From positions 1,302,001 to 1,366,000 of the forward strand of contig ML058453.1 of assembly GCA_003013855.2 (NCBI GenBank): a stretch of 64,000 nt of DNA. The letters are read 5' to 3'. This DNA is from Liriodendron chinense (taxonomy: Eukaryota > Streptophyta > Magnoliopsida > Magnoliales > Magnoliaceae). The translations under genes and the position numbers were made by a program. The notes below the pieces were generated by a model. That model did not search any database and had not been told where the DNA came from. It saw only the letters and a program-made list of their open reading frames with translations. Shown here piece after piece: positions 12,856 through 26,172 of this stretch (positions are counted from its first letter, which is position 1; each line of letters opens with the position of its first letter).

Positions 12856-12956
12856 AGCATCGTCCACAGTCTATAAGCAATCCCCGTACGTGCGCAAGAC
12901 GATCAGGGAGAGGAACTTTCTCCTTGTAAATCGGATTGGCACGGTCCTGTCAAGCT

Positions 12957-13386
12957 TCTGGGGGGTCTACTGTGATGTATATGTATCTACTTCTTCTGTT
13001 CACTTTTAGAGATCATTTTAGGCTATGAGCCTAAAAAGGAGGTAGATTGAAAGATCAAGTGGACCACACTATAGGAAGCACTGGAGATTGAATTCTTACC
13101 ATTGAAAACTTCCTAGGCCCACCAAGATGTTTATTTACCATCCAAACTGTTAATAAGGTCAGATAGACCTGTATGAAGGGAAAACATAAACATCAGCATG
13201 ATCTAAAACTTCCGTGCCTTGAAGAAGTTTTCAACAGTAAGCTTCCATTCCCCACTTCTTTTGGTGGCGTGGTCAACTTGAGCCTTCAATCTCCCTCTTT
13301 TTTGGGTTCATGTGTAAAAATAATTTTTCAAAATGAATGAGCGGTGTGGATAAAACATGTATATTACAGGGGACCTTATAGAGCCT
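12957..13386. mobile_element. Family A foldback, near-complete copy
   Basis: Both arms are present. The left arm (TCTACTGTGATGTATATGT) mirrors the right (ACATGTATATTACAGGGGA), around a centre with TTTACCATCCAAACTGTTAA. About 430 bp, no coding potential. Confidence 0.75.
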
Positions 13387-13551
13387 TTATAAGAGGGTCC
13401 ACCTTTAGATAGGCTCCGTTGGAAGTAAATAACTATTCCATGGCCTCTAACATCTCTCCACTGCTGTTAGCACGAGCTTCTCGACAGCGAGTCTTTCTCA
13501 AAGAGGGTGCGTAGGAGGTTAATTGCGTACCAGTGCGAGTCTGAAAAATTC

Positions 13552-13566
13552 GCCCCCCCCCCCCCC

Positions 13567-13649
<83 letters not shown>
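13552..13649. repeat. Compound microsatellite (C)n(CT)n(TA)n
   Basis: A run of about 25 C is followed by about 12 CT units and about 24 TA units, without interruption. Length calls are likely to be unstable in assembly. Confidence 0.95.
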
Positions 13650-13653
<4 letters not shown>

Positions 13654-13860
13654 AAACAATACATTTTTTTTTTCAAGCTTGATCATCAGCTCAAAAATCT
13701 GATCTTGAAGTTGGCTCAAAAGTTTGACCAAACTAAGTCGAGCGTGCCAATTTAGCTCAAAGGCTGAGCCAAGCCGAGCCTAAGATAGGGTTGCTTGCTG
13801 GCTGAGCTGAGCTTAGCTAAGCCCAGCTTGATTTGGTTCAACTCAGTGTAAAGTTCTACC

Positions 13861-13975
13861 CACTGGGGACTTGGTATTGATTCCCAAGCAGGGGACGTGG
13901 CTAACATTGCAGTGTAACTAACATTGGAGGTGGGTGTACTAACACTTGGGTGTGTACTAACCCTAAAAAAAAAAG
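13861..13975 (+). mobile_element. SINE S1, 3' part
   Basis: CTTGGTATTGATTCCCAAGC, containing the B-box-like part, is followed by GTGGCTAACATTG, the GTGTACTAAC repeats and a 10-A tail. This completes the head at 12343-12376. Confidence 0.65.
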
Positions 13976-14639
13976 TATTGTTACTGCTACCCTTTCATAG
14001 ATGGTAGTAGAACCACACCATAGCAGTGACATAGACTGTCTATGTCAATTTTGTATTATTAAAATGGTTCTTATTATAATGGCACTTTACAAATGGATCA
14101 TTTTTGTAGTATTTAATGGCACGCACAAAGTGTATAAGACAAGCGGACATACTTAAGACTACGAAAGATAAATGAGGGAGTTGCTTGAAAGGGAGGAAAT
14201 AGACAAAACTATCTTTGCGAAGGAACTTGCTCTTCCTCAATCTATTTTATCATTTTCCTTGTGTTTATAAGTGTTTATGGGTCACAAAAGTGTACAAACA
14301 CATGTACTTAAATCCTAGTTTAAAAACTTAAAAAAGAAGAAGAAATAACTAGACTCAACCAACATTCACCATGAATCAATGAAAAACTCAATCTACTCAT
14401 GACTCAGTCAAAAGTCAAGTAAAAAAAGCTCAACGAAAATTTCGACTCAGATTTGGAAGAACCTGTATTATTTGTCCTTCTTAGATATAAAACAATGCTA
14501 AAAAACTAAGGTAAACTTGTATGAGCTTTTGAGAAACTCAGTCTGATTTTTTGGAGTCGACTTGGCTTGTCAAAGCTTCTTGAGGCGTCTTAAGATATCT
14601 ATTTTTGAAGAATGTCTGCAGCATAACATCTTATTGATG

Positions 14640-15535
14640 GAGGTGGATTGCGTACCGTGTAAACTTTGTATTTTATCTACTATGTCCATCCATTTTGTCA
14701 GATAATTTTATGACTTGAGCCCAAAAAAGAAGCATATTTAAAGCTTAAGAGGAACACACTATATGAAACAGTGTGAGTTGAACGTTTAATGTTGAAACTT
14801 TTTTGGAAGCTATAGAAGTTTTTGATCAAGTTGATATTTGTGTTTCCCCTTAATCCATGTTCGAGTGATCTTATGAATAGATTGTATGACAAATAAACAT
14901 TACTATAGACCCTAGGAAGGTTTCAAATGTGGAAATGAATTGAACATTTACCGTAGAAAAATTCTTGGGGGCCACAACTTTTTTAATCAAGCTCATATTT
15001 GTAATTCTCCTTCATTCATGTCTGTGTGATCTTATAAACAAATTAGATGACAAATAAACATCACTGTGGGCCATAAGAAGGTTTCAAATGTGAAATGAAT
15101 TGAACATCTATGGTTGAAATTATTTTTGAAGGACAAAAGTTTTTGATCAAGTTGATATTTGTGTTTTCCCTTCCGAAGAATAGATTGGATGACAAATTAA
15201 CATCACTATGAGCCGTAAGAAGGTTTCAAATGTGGTCTAATGTTGAAAAATTCTTAGGGGCCATAGAATTTTTTGATCAAGCTCATATTTGTGTTTTTCC
15301 TTCACCCATGTCCATGTGATCTTATGAAAAGATTAGATTGGACGACAAATACACATCACTGTGGACTCTAGGAAGGTTTCAAATGTGGAAATCATTATTC
15401 CTACTGTTTCTTGTAGTGTGAAGCATATGTGCTTAACTCCTAAAATGAGCTGGAAAAATGAATAAACAGTGTAGATAAACCACATACATTCACGGTGGGC
15501 CCGACAGAGTTTTCTCATTATGCAATCCGATATCC
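14640..15535. mobile_element. Family A foldback with amplified centre
   Basis: The ends read GGTGGATTGCGTAC and ATGCAATCCGATATCC. Flanking 9-mers TTATTGATG (14631) and TTACTGTTG (15536) match at 7 of 9. The length is about 896 bp, twice the usual 430-500. The excess comes from about four copies of the central module, each with TGATCAAG(T/C)T(G/C)ATATTTGT, a GTGATCTTATGAA-like word and GGTTTCAAATGTG. The modules start near 14785, 14943, 15101 and 15240. Confidence 0.8.
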
Positions 15536-16203
15536 TTACTGTTGAGTGTGGTTTCAAATGAGGCCATTGTTGCTTAAAAACCTTAAAGAAACTCTTTGGG
15601 ATTGCTTTTCTATGAAACCATTTTTTATAATTTCGATCTCGAAAACTTCTTTTTTCTTTTATTATCTCCCTCACATTGTATAGAATCATTTCTCTTCTTT
15701 TATAGTGACAAAAATAATCAAAGGCCATCAGTAATGCAACTAACGTACTTGTTCATTGCATGCCATCACCACACGCGTGTCCTTTCCCTGAAGTAGACAC
15801 GTGTCGACAATACATGTGGCCCACAAGCATAAAACATATGTACGGTTACTACGCCTCCACCTAAGCTTATCATAAACAATCGTAAACATGTACGTCTCAC
15901 GTCCAAAGCCAGGATCGGGTCCATGAACCCGACACAGAAACAAATGGGCCATAGCCACTAGGGAAAAAAAATCTGTCCCATTAAATGCACACATGTGTGG
16001 ACATTCAGCATCGATCCGTCCCATTAAATAAACACAGGTACACGTACTTACATGTCAGCACGATGTATAGGTGCATGCGCATGGGCTCACCGTTATGTAT
16101 GCGTGCCATCCAACCTGTTGATTAGATGCACCTGTTGTTAGACCTAGACCCCAAAAATGCAGCCGATCTATAACCCAAATGGGTCACACCAAGGGGAACA
16201 ATG

Positions 16204-17322
16204 GGAAAGGGGACTGCGTAGTGAGTTGAGTTGGGCACGAGTTAAGTATGCTTGAAAAACTCGCTCGATGTACCTAAAAAATGCTCGACTCGACTCGGAT
16301 GGGAAATGAGTTTGAGTTGAGTCAAGTCATATTTTGGGTGCTCGAAAGATTTTGAGTCAAGCACTGAGCTTGCCCATACTCGATTTGACTTGGCACGTTT
16401 CTTGATTCGACTTTGGCTCGATTGAGCTCATTTATAAGGTATAAAAACCTAAATAAATTTCTTTTTTACCCCCTTTTTGTTTTTAATCCCGTTGAGCCCC
16501 CCCCTCTCCCTCATCCTAACCTTAACCCACTCGGTCACCCTCCCTCTAATTGTTCTACTCCAGTGAGTTGTCCTGTTCGCTCGACAGTCGACACTAGTAA
16601 TCCCTTCCCCCCTCTAATTTTTTTCATGGAAAACTCGGACTGGGCTTGAAAACTTGAATTTGACTCAAACTCGATTCGAACTCACTTAGTCAGAGGTCTA
16701 CTAACTGAGCAGAGCCATGCTCAACAAGGCTGAGTCACGTAACGAGCAGGGTTGGGGTGTACGAGTCAAGCACGAAGCAGGGGTAATACTCAATTCAACT
16801 CGTGCCCAACTCAGATAGTGAGTAAACTCTATGGGGCCCACCATGATTTTTGTATTTTATCCATTCCATCCATCCATTTTACTAGATAAGTTTAAGGCTT
16901 GAGCAAAAAAAATGAAGCATATATAAATCTCAAGTGGACCACACCATAAGAAACAATGTGAATTGAATGTCTACCATTGAAAAATTCTTAGAGGCCACAA
17001 AAGTTTTTTTTTATCAAGTTGATATTTGTTTCTTCCTTCATCCATGCCTGTGTGATATTATGAACCGGTTGGATGACAAATAAATACAACTTTGGGCCCT
17101 ACGAGGGTTCAACAGTGGAAATCATTATTCCTACTGTTTCTTGTGATATGGTCCACTTGAGATTTGTATATGTTTCAATTTTGGGATCAACCATTAAAAT
17201 GAGCTGGAAAAACGGATGGACGGCGTGGATAAATCACATACATTCACAGTAGGCTCAAAAGAGTTTACTCAGTGCGATAAGAACGGACTAATACTGAGTA
17301 ACTCAGTAGGCAATCCGATTTT
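16204..17322. mobile_element. Family A foldback split at its left end by a hAT-like MITE
   Basis: The left end GGAAAGGGGACTGCGTAGTG is followed by the insertion at 16227-16815. The body then continues with AGTAAACTCTATGGGGCCCA. The right end is GAGTTTACTCAGTGCG through GGCAATCCGATT, the same end type as at 2631 and 42966. Confidence 0.8.
16227..16815. mobile_element. hAT-like MITE, 589 bp
   Basis: Perfect 17-bp inverted ends are present: TGAGTTGGGCACGAGTT at 16227-16243 and its complement at 16797-16813. The 8-bp TAGTGAGT is duplicated at 16219-16226 and 16816-16823, as expected for the hAT superfamily. The interior is rich in CTCGACTCG-like words and has no transposase frame. It sits in the left end of a family A element, which dates it as the younger insertion. 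Confidence 0.85.
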
Positions 17323-17460
17323 GAACGGTAAAAACTTCCAGATGGAATGTGGGGTCCCCTGTGTTATGTATATGTCATCAAACCCATTCATCAGGTGTGC
17401 TCCAGCAGGATTAAGCTACAAGCCAAAAATCTACCCAGTCTAAGATTTCAGTGGGCCACG

Positions 17461-20095
17461 ACAAGTGACTACATATGCTCTGGGCGTGGTATGCCCTATC
17501 AATGGGGCTGAGTATTTGAAACTACAGTTGAAGGACTGCTGAGTGTTTCTCTTGCAGAGATTTAGACGGGCTTGACATAATACTGAAAGTCAAGCTGGTC
17601 GACACGTCAGATGATCACATGTGCATGTTGAATATAAACCGTTGGTTTTTCTTTTAATTTTTCCAACCGTTGATTTTTCTCATGAGTGTGGCCAGCCGAC
17701 TACGTGAACCATCTGAATTTTGGGATTTTTGGTACTAGGGCATGCTACGGTTTAAATATTCCACTAGTTTCTTGTCTTCTAGAAGCATTTATTCATATCA
17801 ATAGGTTCAGGCCATGGTAAAAAAATAATATCACACCACTGAATGATCCTAACCCTGCAATCAATAGGTTCAGGCCATGGTGAAAAACATCACACCACTG
17901 AATGATCCTAACCATCCAATCAATAGCATGAAAAGGGATATATAGTCACGATTGACCAGAGAAACAAAATGGGTCAAATCATCATCTTGAAACATATATT
18001 CAATCTCCTCCGCACAATGGATAGGTTTTAAGCCCAAAAGGAGTACTCTTGCTAGACAGTGTTAACCATCCAATTAATTGCTTGTAAGAAATGGACCGTT
18101 ATAAAAAAAAATATGGTGAGTGAATGGACAATCTGGACCGATGATTGTCAGTACCCCCACAAAAAAATAAAAAAAATACAGATGAAGAAAACTAGAATCT
18201 TAAAAGGTTTTCTGGAATACACCACAGAGCGTAGCCCTTGGATTAGGGTCTTTCTTTCAAGGATCTAAACCGTTGATTTGATAGGGTTCCACTCAGATGG
18301 AGATGCCCAAAAAAATTTCAAAACCTTTAATCATACAAAGGTCATGGTGACTGTCCGAATCCAAAGCCAAACAGCCAAATTATCAAATGTTGAAACAATC
18401 TAATTTAAAACCTTTTATATGTTGTCTACCACTATACAAAGCGAGACCCATCTTTTTAAAGGTTCAGATGGATGGAAAATGACTCAGATTCAAAGGCTAA
18501 GGTCCTAATCTACCTATCTTATTGCAATACGTCAGGACTGTACTCAAGAAAACCTTGAATCTTAACGCATGGATGTATCTTATTGCCTTATGCATCACTG
18601 AAATGCACTGATTTTGTTTGGAGAAGATATTAAAAAGGGTATTTGTAGTGGAGCAAGTCCTTGTACATTCTGGACTTTTAGGGACTCTGGGGTCCACCAT
18701 TTATATATATCTTGGAGAGTGATTTGATACTCAGGCTGCTTATGACTATTGATACACGAGCACTAAGAAATGACGCAAGTGGTATATATTACTTTAAATT
18801 AGTCTGCAAGATTGGTAAACTCATTGCGGCTTGAGTTATTGTCCCAAAATAAAATTACTTGGATAATCTTAACCTCTAATATTGGACGCTTGTTTGTCAA
18901 AATATGATTATTGGATAATTTTCATTTTTAACTGACCAATAAATGTCCAGGAATCTGAAGTCAGATAATAAATATGCATACTTTTTTTTTTCATGATCTA
19001 TCTAAATTGGGATCTATTTGGACAGTTTAATTTGAATTATTTTTATGTAATGTATGCCATTTATAAGATATCTATATGAGCCTGTGTATCATCCATCACA
19101 CTCTGTCAGATTATTGATGGTTTTTCACTTGTATTTTTCAGTTTTTTTAATGAAAGAGAGGAAGCCTTACATTTTTAATTTTAGCCAATTACCTAGCAAC
19201 ATTCATTACCATGGATTTAAGGCTCGGTGACTTGGCCAAGTCGTTCTGGCTTGAGTCCATTCACCACTCACACCTGTAAAAGCACATGTGGACTGGTAAA
19301 CCTCTACTGATGGGTCCCTATGAAAGTTTTGGATTAAAAAGCCAGGCAATATGAGCGGTTCGATTAGGTTTTGCTAACAGCTTTTGATGATTTGTGTCCC
19401 TGTAGGCTCATGTCATGGAGTCAATAAATCTTCAGGATATCTTCAAAGGAGGTTCGCTGGGAGAACAAACGTGTGCGGCTGTCCACAAGCGTCCATGCTA
19501 TCCTATTTACTCTCTTCTCGGCTAGAATGAAAAATGGATGGGATGGTTGCCACCGTAATCTAGATTCTGAAAATAAATCCTATGAGGAGAAATTTTTCAA
19601 GGGCCTGTTTGATTTTCCGAATTCCATGTAGGTGGGTTATCATCATCATTATTTTTAATGTTTGTTTAAAAAATATTAAGCATATAAATCTAAGGTCAAA
19701 TGCACAGGTAATAAGAAAGGTAAATGAATTTGTAATTGTTATAATTTTGTATTATAAAATCTCAACTGGTAAAATATTTCATAACTAAAACAAACAATAA
19801 ATGCATGTTATTATTGTGGTCAAATATAAATGATATTACTTAGACAAGTAAGGCAAATCGTAATTACTATAAATTTTCTTTCATTTATTAAGGTAATTGA
19901 AAAAATAAACACATCCTAACCAAAGGAAAACGGAGATGTTCACATAAGCTCGTTGGGTTGCTCTGTAAAATACCAATAAACACTTGTTGTTGGGGAGCCT
20001 GTACAACAAAAAACCTTGTGGGGCCTCTCGGGATCTATAGCGATAGCTCATGGTAGGATGTGAGTCTAAAAAACAAGATAGGTCCAAATATCTAG

Positions 20096-20097
<2 letters not shown>
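17461..20097. other. Intergenic, mostly unassigned
   Basis: No gene recognised. It contains the 63-bp tandem repeat at 17797-17926. The remainder is AT-rich, with no paired ends that I could find. Confidence 0.45.
17797..17926. repeat. 63-bp tandem duplication
   Basis: The unit starting ATCAATAGGTTCAGGCCATG occurs at 17797-17859 and 17860-17918 with small indels. A third copy begins at 17919 but ends after eight bases. Confidence 0.9.

Positions 20098-20136
<39 letters not shown>
20098..20136. repeat. (GA)n microsatellite
   Basis: About 19 uninterrupted GA units. Confidence 0.95.
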
Positions 20137-20139
<3 letters not shown>

Positions 20140-22140
20140 TTAGACTCTTTGTTTGAAAGTACGTCGGTAGTCTAACACGACACCTTCGTATGTACGGAAG
20201 CTTAAAGAGTAACTAGAATTATGGCTAAACCTTATAGGAATGGGTGATTAGGACCTTTTTGAAATTCTTTTCGCCTACTTACACAATTTATCAACTTAAA
20301 CTAAGTAAGCAAGAACACTTCGGCTTCCAAGCTTAAGTGGGTCCAATCACAACACTAGCATAAGGTTTAAGCAATAAACAACCTAGTCTAAGCATGCATA
20401 GATAATAAAATGATATAACTAATCAAGCTACTAATCTATGCAACCTATGTAGATTTATGAGAATGGATCAATGAGCTCAAGTCTACACAACTAGTGAAAG
20501 TACATCTTATGTGTGGATGTGCCTATCTAGTGCCTAGCATACATTCCTATCAAGAATTCATAATTAAACAATCAAACATCCAATGCTAAGATATCAATGT
20601 GCTCAATACAATCACAAACACAAGCATGTATAATGGTTTGACTTTGGGTCTACTCCACTCCCGGTTCAAGTACTCAACTCCTTTGAATACACTGGCATTC
20701 ACTATCGGAGGTTTTAAATGAGGTTCACCTCTAAACCTTTACACGGAAGTTTTATCGGTTCACCTCTCAACCATAACCGGAATTTTGGACAAAGGCTAAC
20801 TCTCAACTCGACGCACGTTCACTCTCGTGTCGGAGGCTCCCCCTTGAAGACTTTGTTTAGGCTCGACTAACGGGCCAAGGTGTGTCAAACAACCCCTAGT
20901 CTTTAGGCTAACAAACAGGCTAAGGAAAGTCCAACGTCCCTAGATCGAGTTTGACTAACAAACTCCACACTCAACTCCCAAAGGGAATTGAGTGGATGGA
21001 CCCTCAATAAAGACAACCTTACTTGTCGGATGAGCCCCTTGTTCAGCGCCGGTTTGGGTCGCTTGATCTTCGCTCTCCCGTGCTTCAATCAGCTTCCCTT
21101 GCTCCCACGATCGTGTCGCCGTTGCGTCGCCAATGTCTCAGCTACACTCGATCAATCACCTTGCTTGTGATGCCTTTGAGATGCCTAAGGTGATAGAAGG
21201 GTAGGTTTAAGAACTCTACAACTAATGGGAATGGATTGCCCAGAGTTTCTCTCTTACACTGATCTCATCTTAGAGTTTAGGATAAAGATATGTCTATCAA
21301 GGAAGGTCCAAACTCTAGAGATCAAGAGGGGATGGAGGTCATCTTCTTCATGAGCTTGGAATGCTCCAATCTTATGTTAAAGCACAAGGAAGATGCCTTG
21401 CATAGGTTGGGAATGAGCCTCAAATGGTCTTCAACAATGATGGCTTCACTCCTCTCGAAATCCCTCTTTTTTTTTTTTTTTTTTTTTCTAAAAATGAGCT
21501 AAGCCCCTTTATAAAAGGGTGTGTAACGGTTTTAAAACGGGCAAATAACGGTTAGTGCCAACCGGTCGTGACCGGTAGTCCAGGGGTCCAAGACCGGTCG
21601 GCTAAAGGCAAAAACTGGACAGAGAGCTTGCTGTCTCTGTAGAGGGGTCTGTCCGACCGGTCGGACCAGCCCAGCCGACCGGTCAAGACCGGTCGACCCA
21701 ATGGCCTGCACACTCCAGCGGATAGCTGACAAAACTGGACTGTCGACAGGTCAGGGTTCAGCCCAGCAGTTTGTTGACCCACTTCTTTCACACCCTACTT
21801 CAATGGCCAAGGTTTTGGATGATCTTTTGGTGTACCTAGGGCCAATCTATAATGACTAAATGTTTTCTAATATGGACAAGGTCATCAAAGAGGTTAAGGG
21901 TTAGGTTTTGGTCAAGGTTAAGGCACATCAAGGCATCACTTTTACCTGTTTCTTCTTCCTTGATGCAGCAGGGCCACTTGAGTCTTCGGTCTTCGTCTTC
22001 ATTAAGCTCAACTGACACTAGACTCACTGACCTAAGTGATTGACAAACAAGGTGTACTAGTATGCCACAGAAAAGTGCACTAACACTGTTACAATAGAGA
22101 GGAGAATTAGTTATAGAAGTATAACCCCTAAAAATACTAC
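20137..22140. other. Unclassified, possibly LTR- or Helitron-related segment
   Basis: This stretch differs in composition from its surroundings, with GC-rich parts at 20700-21200. Around 21560-21745 a set of ACCGGTCG / CGACCGGT words recurs at least six times. On the minus strand TTTATAAAGGGGCTTAGC (21496-21513) looks like a TATA box of an LTR. I find no paired termini, no primer-binding site and no intact frame, so I leave it unclassified. Confidence 0.3.
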
Positions 22141-22144
22141 ACCC

Positions 22145-22285
22145 TCATCTATAGCTCAAGTGGTAGATTGAGTGAAGATAACGTGTTCCTCGTTTCAACA
22201 CTAAGGTCTTGGTATCAATTCCCAAGTGGGGGTGGCTAACATTATGGTCTGACTAATAGTCCCCCCCCCCCCTAAAAAAAAAAAA
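22145..22285 (+). mobile_element. tRNA-derived SINE S1, full-length copy
   Basis: The A-box-like TAGCTCAAGTGGTAGATTG is followed by the B-box-like GGTATCAATTCCC, then GTGGCTAACATT, TGACTAATAG and a CT/A-rich tail. About 140 bp. Same family as 22763, 35159 and the split copy at 12343/13861. Confidence 0.75.
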
Positions 22286-22762
22286 GCATTTGGCTCAAAT
22301 CCCACTCCTAGTACTGCTTTTTTCTCTAAACACAAGAGTATGCTTGTTCAGAATTTCTTGGAATTAAGAAAACCATATATCGTGGCTAAAATGCTTTTGG
22401 AGTTGACCTACCTCACAGCTCTGGCCCAGTTTTACTAAAAAAATATGTGAAAAACGTGGCTTTGCATGAAAGAAAAGCACTTGATTCATTGGAGTTGTGT
22501 TGAGGGTTTTTTCGTGACTCAACAATCCTTTGAAGTAAAAGAAAACAAAGAAAAGAAAGAATGAAATCAGTTGTTATCTCTGTGGAATCCTAACTTGTAA
22601 ATATTACCAATTAAAACTTGGAAGGAATTCTTTCAAGTCAATTAATACATTGTTTTAGACATTTTGTTGTTTGGGAATGTTTAACACCTTGAAAATGTAA
22701 AGTTTTTCATGGAATTCTAGTTTCTTCTTATTTGAGAACAAAAAAGTAGCTATAAAAATTGA

Positions 22763-22905
22763 TTTTTTTGGGGGGTTAGAACACACACCCTGCTGTTAGT
22801 TACACCGCAATGTTAGCCACCCCCACTTTGGGAATCAATGCCATGACCTCAGCGTTTAGATGAGGCTATCTTCACATGATCTACCACTTGAGCTATGAAT
22901 CTAGG
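22763..22905 (-). mobile_element. tRNA-derived SINE S1, minus-strand copy
   Basis: Read on the minus strand, the head is TCATAGCTCAAGTGGTAGAT. It continues through CATTGATTCCCAAAGTGGG and GTGGCTAACATTGCGGTG to a terminal A-run (the T-run at 22763-22770). Confidence 0.75.
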
Positions 22906-23107
22906 TGTAATTGATTTCAATTTCCAAAGCTTTACTAACAATACATAAGGGATTGGACCATTCTAAGATGGTGGACAATGATTTGGAGCGACTCTTCCAT
23001 CAACATATGGAAAAATGTAACCACCTCTTAAGGGTATTTTCATCATATTAAAAAATAGGCCTACAACTGTGACTTAGATACAACGAAAAGTAGTAAAATA
23101 AATTGAC

Positions 23108-23200
23108 ACCACACACACACACACACATCACGTGGGCACACAATCCCATGATCTCAATGTTGAAACATATGCTGTCGACCACTGAGCCATGGAACCGGAC
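23108..23200 (-). mobile_element. tRNA-derived SINE-like element, type S3
   Basis: The minus strand reads CCATGGCTCAGTGGTCGACA, then GTTTCAACATTGAGATCATG and a GT-rich end (the CA run at 23110-23127). The A-box-like word GGCTCAGTGG fits a tRNA-derived head. Same type as 27545-27634. Confidence 0.55.
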
Positions 23201-23729
23201 CCAATAATATGGGTGTTGACCTTTAATGAATTATTTTATTCTATTTATTTTATTATTATTATTTTTTTTTTGTGGTTGTATCTAATTAGGCCAAAAAGAG
23301 GGAAAAAGAGTGGCACTCCATAAAAATCTCAAGAAAGTTTTCCTAAATACAACTTTTATTACTGTGGATACTAGTCCTATTATTATTAGTGAGCTGATAT
23401 TTGTAACCCTACTTTTTGTATGAATACACTCTTCTGTTTGAAAAGAAAGCACATGTCATTGATTAGGATGCGTCTATAAAGAGGTGAAGGTGTGGAAAAC
23501 AAGGCGTGCAGGGTCGCTTTCCTCCTGTCGTTATTGTCATCATCATCTATGGTATTTTAACAACGACAACAAACACATATATATATTCCATTATTCGACT
23601 TCGGATTTAGACTAACACAACAAAAGTTGGACCATCAATCTTTTGAGTCTTGACTTTGGTCTCTGTTAGTTGCACAAGCTTATATCTTTGCACTGATGGA
23701 ATTATGGAAGAATCTAAATTTAAAATTAA

Positions 23730-24070
23730 ATACATGCATGTGTTTGCAAATGAGGGATCAACATCAGAATCTGGTTGGGTTATTCAATTGAGTTGGGTGA
23801 TCACAACTTGGTCATTGATGGTCTATTGTCCAAAATAATGAAACATCCCCCAATGGTGCCAAACGTCCTATTGGAGGACTTTTTTTTAAAATTTATTTCT
23901 TCCATTAAATGTGGTTTTATTGAAATCTTGTTAAGCTGTCCACTCTCAAAACCGCTAATGAAATGGTTAGGATTGCCTGATGGATGAGATTGAGAGTTAG
24001 GTTTACCCTTTTTTTCACTCTTCACAAAAGTGGCTAGAACCAACGGGCAGATCCCGCTCAAATTGGAGAT
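23730..24070 (+). pseudogene. Decayed RNase H-like (retrotransposon) remnant
   Basis: One frame reads GDHNLVIDGLLSKI, then NVLLEDFFLKFISS, followed by stops and shifts. This resembles the plant RVT_3 RNase H-like domain found at the end of some LINEs, where a 'D..LVV..L' strand precedes 'V.EDI..L'. The match is weak and from memory. Confidence 0.3.
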
Positions 24071-24382
24071 CTTGAATCATGTTAGCGACTTGGAGATGGT
24101 CCATTTGCTGTTCGTGCCGAATGGACCACATTTCTGAAGTATGGTTATATGCACTGAAGACATGCCTCAAGAGCAAGATTGGCAAGCTATCATTTTAGCT
24201 GACTTTATACTCATTTAGTTGCTTTCTCTTTTTAAAGATAATTTCAGGCCATTTTCATCTTCAAGGTGTAATCTCCCCAGCACATTCCATCTTTGGAACT
24301 GTTTTCTCATTGTCTTTTTTAAGGTTTATGAATGGTTGAAGCCTCCCAAGCTATCATTTTGACTCATGTCACACTCATGGAC

Positions 24383-24384
<2 letters not shown>

Positions 24385-24419
<35 letters not shown>
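24385..24419. repeat. (CT)n microsatellite
   Basis: About 17 CT units. Confidence 0.9.
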
Positions 24420-24421
<2 letters not shown>

Positions 24422-25608
24422 GCATTTCCTCTCTTTTTAGCTAGTAGAGTAAGCTTCTTCTACAAGGGTTGTGCGTGTGTCCCACAGAATTGTGTGTATG
24501 GTATCCAAACTATCTAGAAGAGTGCCCCACCCTGAAAGTTGGACCCCCCAAAACAGGCCAATCCAACCATCATACAGGCCACCATGTGATTTTGGAGGTT
24601 TTTGCTGGTGGTCCATTCTTTCCTACAGTGTGGCCCACCTATAGACTGGATACCCAGTCATCATGGTACGGCTTTCTTTATGCATGGGTTGGATGACATA
24701 CACCAATGCACACAACATTGTGGGCCCCACACTGTCCATAGTGTAAAACAGGTGAATCAGAAGTTGGATACGAAGCTAGGTTTTTTAAGACAAGATTCTA
24801 TTAAGAGACCAAGCGGGATGCTACAGACCCGAAGAGTCCAACAAAAGATTATGTACATTAGGGTAAGGAGAAGAACCCCACCATTTCCAGTAGTTAGTGG
24901 AATCTGATTTCGATGGAATATCTGCTCCACTATTTGCTTCCCCCTAAACATGATCTGCTTTCCATCTTCTCATATTCTGTAGCACAATTTGGGAGTCTCC
25001 TTCAATTTTGCTTTGTGACATTCAATTTTATAACTAATTGGAGTCGAATAATTAGAAGATCATTGAAATTAAGATTCATAAAGTTAATTTTGAATGGACA
25101 AGCACTTGATAAACGCTCCATTGATTCTAAATAGATAGCCTACATGTTTACAGAAAAGAGTAGGTGCAATTTGGATGGAGTAGTGTTGTAAAAATTATGA
25201 AGCAGTACATAATAGAGGAAAGAAGAAATTGAAGATAAAAATATCATTTCTTATGAGTTCAAGCCTCGACTTGAGTAGTAAATATCTTAAGATAGATTTG
25301 CTATCATTTTCTGAAATTTTCAAGGAGTGCAAAAAATGAGGATGACAAATTGTTTTGAAGATATAATGAACTCAAAAATTTAAAATTCAACATGAAAATT
25401 TTTAATTACCTTGAGCGTTGAACAGATCTCTAAGAGATAATATTAATGTCTCGTAATTGATTTCAAGATGACACATGAAAGAAGATAGAGATGAGATTAC
25501 ATGGCTATGGATGGCTTGATCTAGAATGTTCTACTATTTATGGACCATAATATTTGGGATATATAAGACTTAAAAGGACATGATGTCCTTTCTAGAGAGA
25601 CACTTTAC

Positions 25609-26172
<564 letters not shown>

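Larger units (their letters stand above)
12377..13860. mobile_element. Interspersed element with GAGCC/GGCTC-rich ends, inserted in SINE S1
   Basis: The left end region is TAGAGCTGATCAAACATGAG followed by AGCTTGGCTCG-like words. The right end region mirrors them (GAGCCAAGCCGAGCC, ending CAGTGTAAAGTTCTA). This resembles the hAT-like MITEs of plants whose ends start TAGAGCTGTACA, but no exact 8-bp duplication is visible. The interior holds two family A elements and a compound microsatellite. Confidence 0.45.
16080..17460. mobile_element. Outer foldback (family G-like) hosting a family A element
   Basis: The left part (GGGCTCACCGTTATGTATGC through GTCACACCAAGGGGAACAAT) stops at 16203. Matching arm sequence resumes at about 17323 with GAACGGTAAAAACTTCC and runs to GTGGGCCACGACAAG. 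The copy is diverged; outer ends approximate. Confidence 0.5.

Noticed and set aside
15333..15728. Minus-strand 131-codon frame
   Set aside because: Half of it is the right arm of a family A element; non-coding repeat.
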